A stretch of DNA of 8,456 nucleotides, taken from assembly GCA_902158745.1 (NCBI GenBank), contig CABGHH010000064.1, forward strand, positions 1 through 8,456, in the 5' to 3' direction. The notes beneath the pieces are model-generated. The model did not search any database, was not told where the DNA came from, and was given only the letters and a program-made list of their open reading frames with translations. Source of the stretch: Candidatus Methanolliviera sp. GoM_asphalt. GTDB taxonomy: Archaea > Halobacteriota > Methanoliparia > Methanoliparales > Methanoliparaceae. Both the position numbers and the translations under genes were made by a program. Of this stretch, positions 6,360 through 8,456 are shown one piece after another. Every line of letters starts with the position of its first letter. Position 1 is the first letter of the stretch.

Positions 6360-6984
6360 ATTTTTTATCTCACATCAGGGGGAAGGAAGATTAATCGGGG
6401 AATTGATGTATTTCATCCGCCTTGGCGGATGTAACTTAAATTGCATCTGGTGTGATACGAGATATGCCAAATACGAATTCAAAGAGTACCGATTGGAAGA
6501 GGTCGTGGCGAAGATTAAGGATGAATGGAGACGTGGGAGATGGATCTGTATAACCGGCGGGGAGCCCTTGATGCAGGAGAATAGTAAGAGATTGATTGAG
6601 ATACTCGATAGAGATTATAAAATTTTATTGGAGACGAATGGAAGTTTTCCGATTCCATCCTTTAAAAACGTCTTGGTGAGTATGGATGTGAAATGCCCAA
6701 GCTCGGGGGAGGAGAATAGCACCCTTCTTTCTAATATAGAACTTTTAAAAGAGCGAGACCAATTAAAATTTGTCATAGGAACGAAAGAAGATTATGATTA
6801 CGCTCTAAACATTATAAAGAAGTATAAACCGCGATCTCTCGTTGTCTTTCAACCACAGGGGGGTTTAAGAACCAGACCAGAGGATTTTGAATGGCTATTC
6901 AAGAGAAGTAAAGAGGATTCTTTGAACGTTCGAGTGATCTTACAGCAACATAAACTCGTCTTTGGGGATGAGAGAGGTGTCTAA
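6343..6984 (+). CDS. queE: 7-carboxy-7-deazaguanine synthase QueE (radical SAM)
   Basis: QueE rearranges 6-carboxytetrahydropterin to 7-carboxy-7-deazaguanine using S-adenosylmethionine and a 4Fe-4S cluster. With ATG 6343 the protein has 213 residues, the usual size of compact QueE enzymes. It opens with the family N-terminus LNICEFFISHQGEG. The cluster motif CNLNCIWC (Cys30, Cys34, Cys37) follows, then the SAM-binding TGGEP (71-75), the DVKCPSSG segment and QLKFVIG. An upstream ATG at 6319 would add eight residues unlike the family. At 6343 a GAGGAG motif lies unusually close (one base away), so the ribosome may instead reinitiate after queD, which overlaps by 17 bases. All catalytic motifs are intact. 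Its neighbours queD and queC supply the preceding and following steps. Confidence 0.94.
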   Translation: MLNICEFFISHQGEGRLIGELMYFIRLGGCNLNCIWCDTRYAKYEFKEYRLEEVVAKIKDEWRRGRWICITGGEPLMQENSKRLIEILDRDYKILLETNGSFPIPSFKNVLVSMDVKCPSSGEENSTLLSNIELLKERDQLKFVIGTKEDYDYALNIIKKYKPRSLVVFQPQGGLRTRPEDFEWLFKRSKEDSLNVRVILQQHKLVFGDERGV

Positions 6985-7651
6985 AAAATCTAAAAGAGCC
7001 GTTGTCCTTCTTTCTGGTGGTTTAGACAGCAGCACGTTGGCTTATTATGTCAAGAGCATCGGTTATGATCTTTATGCGATCACCTTTGACTACGGGCAGA
7101 GGAGCAGGAGAGAACTAAATTCGGCAGAGGAGATCGGAAGAATATTGGGTGTTAAAGAACATAAATTCATAAAGATAAATTTGAGAGAGATCGGCGGATC
7201 GGCATTGACGGATAAAATGGAAGTCCCAAAATTTTCACGCTTGCGAATGGAACATTCGCAAATACCGATAACCTACGTTCCAGCGAGGAACACGATATTT
7301 CTCTCAATATCACTCGCATACGCGGAGGTGGTAGGTGCAGATGCCATCTTCTACGGTGCAAATTGCTTAGATTACTCGGGATATCCAGACTGCAGACCGG
7401 AATACATCGACGCCTTTCGAGAGGTGGCAAGACTCGGGACGAAGAGAGGGGTGGAAGGTTCTCCAATAAGGATCGAGACACCCTTTCTCTTTTATGACAA
7501 ATCCCAAATAGTAAAGAAGGCGTTAGAATTAAACGTTCCAATCGAAAAAACCTGGAGCTGTTACGAAGATGGCGAGGAACCCTGTGGCAAATGTGAATCC
7601 TGTCTTCTTAGAAAAAAAGGGATCGAAGAGGCGAAAAGATCTTTCAGGTGA
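6968..7651 (+). CDS. queC: 7-cyano-7-deazaguanine (preQ0) synthase QueC
   Basis: QueC uses ATP and ammonia to convert 7-carboxy-7-deazaguanine to preQ0, the base that archaeal tRNA-guanine transglycosylase inserts at G15 before archaeosine formation. The 227-residue protein has the PP-loop ATP-pyrophosphatase motif LLSGGLDSS (14-22), FDYGQRSRREL, the YVPARNTIFLS segment and the DYSGYPDCRPEYIDAF block. Near the end is a zinc site of four cysteines spaced C-x7-C-x2-C-x2-C (198, 206, 209, 212). All are as in the family. Start choices are TTG 6962, ATG 6968 and GTG 6977. ATG 6968 gives a 17-base overlap with queE, the same size as the queD/queE overlap, but GTG 6977 would also give a family-like N-terminus. 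The stop is 17 bases from the convergent regulator gene. Confidence 0.94.
   Translation: MREVSKKSKRAVVLLSGGLDSSTLAYYVKSIGYDLYAITFDYGQRSRRELNSAEEIGRILGVKEHKFIKINLREIGGSALTDKMEVPKFSRLRMEHSQIPITYVPARNTIFLSISLAYAEVVGADAIFYGANCLDYSGYPDCRPEYIDAFREVARLGTKRGVEGSPIRIETPFLFYDKSQIVKKALELNVPIEKTWSCYEDGEEPCGKCESCLLRKKGIEEAKRSFR
7612..7618 (-). terminator. Candidate oligo-U terminator for the regulator transcript
   Basis: Seven consecutive A on the plus strand give U7 in the minus-strand RNA, about 50 bases past the regulator's stop codon and inside the 3' end of queC. Archaeal RNA polymerase often terminates at such U tracts. No hairpin accompanies it, and it also encodes Lys codons of queC, so the call is weak. 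Confidence 0.25.
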
Positions 7652-7668
7652 TTGCAAATCAGAGATTT

Positions 7669-8394
7669 TCAAATGATCGACCAAACCTCTTCATCACCCA
7701 CTATCTTCTTTACGATGAGCCCTGTCTCCCACAGGTTCTTCAAGCTCTCATCTACCGTATGACTGGAGAGATCTAACATATATTCTATCTCTTCCGTGGT
7801 AAGTTCTTTATTCACGATGAGCCGTAAGATTTTCCTTTCCGTACTGCCCATCTCTAGATCATCGATCATCTCGAACATCTCTCCTGCGACGCGCACCAAG
7901 AGGGATTCGACGGATCTAATCGCCGCGTTCATACGGTTCTCTATTTCACTCAACTTTATAAGCTCTCTCGACATATATTTTAGCCCGATGCCTCTCTCAA
8001 GTTTTCCTATGGCATCCGCCTCATCTTTCAGATCATTTAATTCATCAAATAATTCATCGAATTTTGGCGAAAATGAGATGTTTCCTGTCTCATCATCTGG
8101 CCCTCCATCTATTGACATGGCTTCGATCCCAACTCGATGAGAGGATATGATCATGCTGATATAGAAATTATTCACTATCTGAAAATATTTCCTATTCTGT
8201 TCTGCCACATAACTCTCTATCAATCCCACCTCGTTCAGTTGGCTGAGATGCCTTATTATTGCTTTTGGAGCGACGTTCAAACGCCCTGAGAGCTCTGTGA
8301 CATAACAAGGCTTGTCGGAGAGAAGACCAATTATGTTCCTTCTCGTTCTATTTCCAAGTAGGTCCAATAGCCCAAATACGTCAATCTCTTTCAT
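7669..8394 (-). CDS. ArsR-like transcriptional regulator with two winged-helix domains
   Basis: This 241-residue DNA-binding protein is not assignable to a named regulator. Residues 9-72 form an ArsR-type winged helix: TRRNIIGLLSDKP, then the turn YVTELSGRLNVAPKAIIRHL with the recognition helix at 42-53, then a wing ending ESYVAEQNRKYFQI. Residues 108-180 are rich in Glu, Lys and Leu and look helical or coiled-coil, probably a dimer interface. Residues 184-241 resemble a second helix-turn-helix (STERKILRLIVNKELTTEEI, then SSHTVDESLKNLWETGLIVKK). No metal-binding Cys/His cluster is visible; the only Cys is at 30. ATG 8394 lacks a Shine-Dalgarno motif, and the TATA box at 8423-8430 predicts a transcript start within a few bases of it, so the message is probably leaderless. 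A perfect inverted repeat at 8398-8424 just upstream suggests autoregulation. Confidence 0.85.
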   Translation of the reverse strand: MKEIDVFGLLDLLGNRTRRNIIGLLSDKPCYVTELSGRLNVAPKAIIRHLSQLNEVGLIESYVAEQNRKYFQIVNNFYISMIISSHRVGIEAMSIDGGPDDETGNISFSPKFDELFDELNDLKDEADAIGKLERGIGLKYMSRELIKLSEIENRMNAAIRSVESLLVRVAGEMFEMIDDLEMGSTERKILRLIVNKELTTEEIEYMLDLSSHTVDESLKNLWETGLIVKKIVGDEEVWSII

Positions 8395-8397
8395 TGC

Positions 8398-8424
8398 TAT
8401 GACAAAAAGTTATTTTTTGTCATA
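8398..8424. promoter_or_regulatory. Perfect inverted repeat, candidate operator of the regulator gene
   Basis: The arms TATGACAAAAA (8398-8408) and TTTTTGTCATA (8414-8424) are perfect inverse complements of 11 bases, separated by the five bases GTTAT. The centre-to-centre distance of the arms is 16 bases. The element fills the space between the TATA box and the regulator's start codon. A bound dimer would block transcription initiation, a typical autorepression layout for archaeal winged-helix repressors. Confidence 0.65.
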
Positions 8425-8430
8425 TAAATA
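8423..8430 (-). promoter_or_regulatory. TATA box of the regulator gene, possibly bidirectional
   Basis: The plus strand reads TATAAATA and the minus strand TATTTATA, so TBP could bind in either orientation. Toward the left, transcription would begin near 8399, a few bases before the regulator ATG. Toward the right it would begin near 8453, serving a possible divergent gene beyond the window. The last 26 bases hold no gene that can be called. Confidence 0.5.
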
Positions 8431-8456
8431 GTTTTTGGAGATGCGACCTTCATTGC

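Noticed and set aside
7635..7644. Palindrome AAAGATCTTT resembling the one at 2356
   Set aside because: It lies in the last codons of queC. A ten-base A/T-rich palindrome can occur by chance, and no promoter is near.

Overview
The window looks like chromosomal DNA of a euryarchaeon of moderate GC content. The evidence is archaeal TATA-type promoters 25-40 bases before the starts, Shine-Dalgarno motifs of the GAGGTG type, heavy use of AGA/AGG arginine codons, and a preQ0 gene set that in Archaea serves archaeosine synthesis. A methanogen or a relative of methanogens is plausible, but nothing here (no mcr gene, no rRNA) settles the lineage. The window is almost fully coding. No gap exceeds about 110 bases, and no tRNA, rRNA, CRISPR array, insertion sequence or phage gene was seen.

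Region 1 (1-2324, minus strand) is a two-gene operon: a short hydantoinase/oxoprolinase-family protein followed, with an ATGA stop/start overlap, by a histone-deacetylase-fold amidohydrolase that runs off the left edge. Region 2 (2370-4121, plus strand) is a CBS-domain protein followed by a CPA2-type cation/proton antiporter. Region 3 (4155-5908) has the same layout: a paralogous CBS protein with a nearly identical promoter, leader and first 24 codons, then another CPA2-type antiporter that belongs to a visibly different subfamily. Region 4 (about 5949-7651) is queD-queE-queC with overlapping genes, encoding three consecutive steps from dihydroneopterin triphosphate to preQ0. It follows the second antiporter without an obvious strong promoter. 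Region 5 (7669-8456, minus strand) is a regulator with an ArsR-like winged helix at each end, transcribed convergently to queC. A perfect 11-base-arm inverted repeat sits between its TATA box and its start codon.

In use, the two CBS/antiporter modules probably act in Na+/H+ (or K+/H+) homeostasis, with the CBS proteins as candidate nucleotide-responsive partners. The que genes feed tRNA G15 modification to archaeosine. The regulator probably represses itself and perhaps a divergent gene beyond the right edge. No clearly new defence or mobile system was found. The points most worth checking are the duplicated CBS control block attached to two unlike antiporters, the coupled hydantoinase/deacetylase pair, and the palindromic operator.
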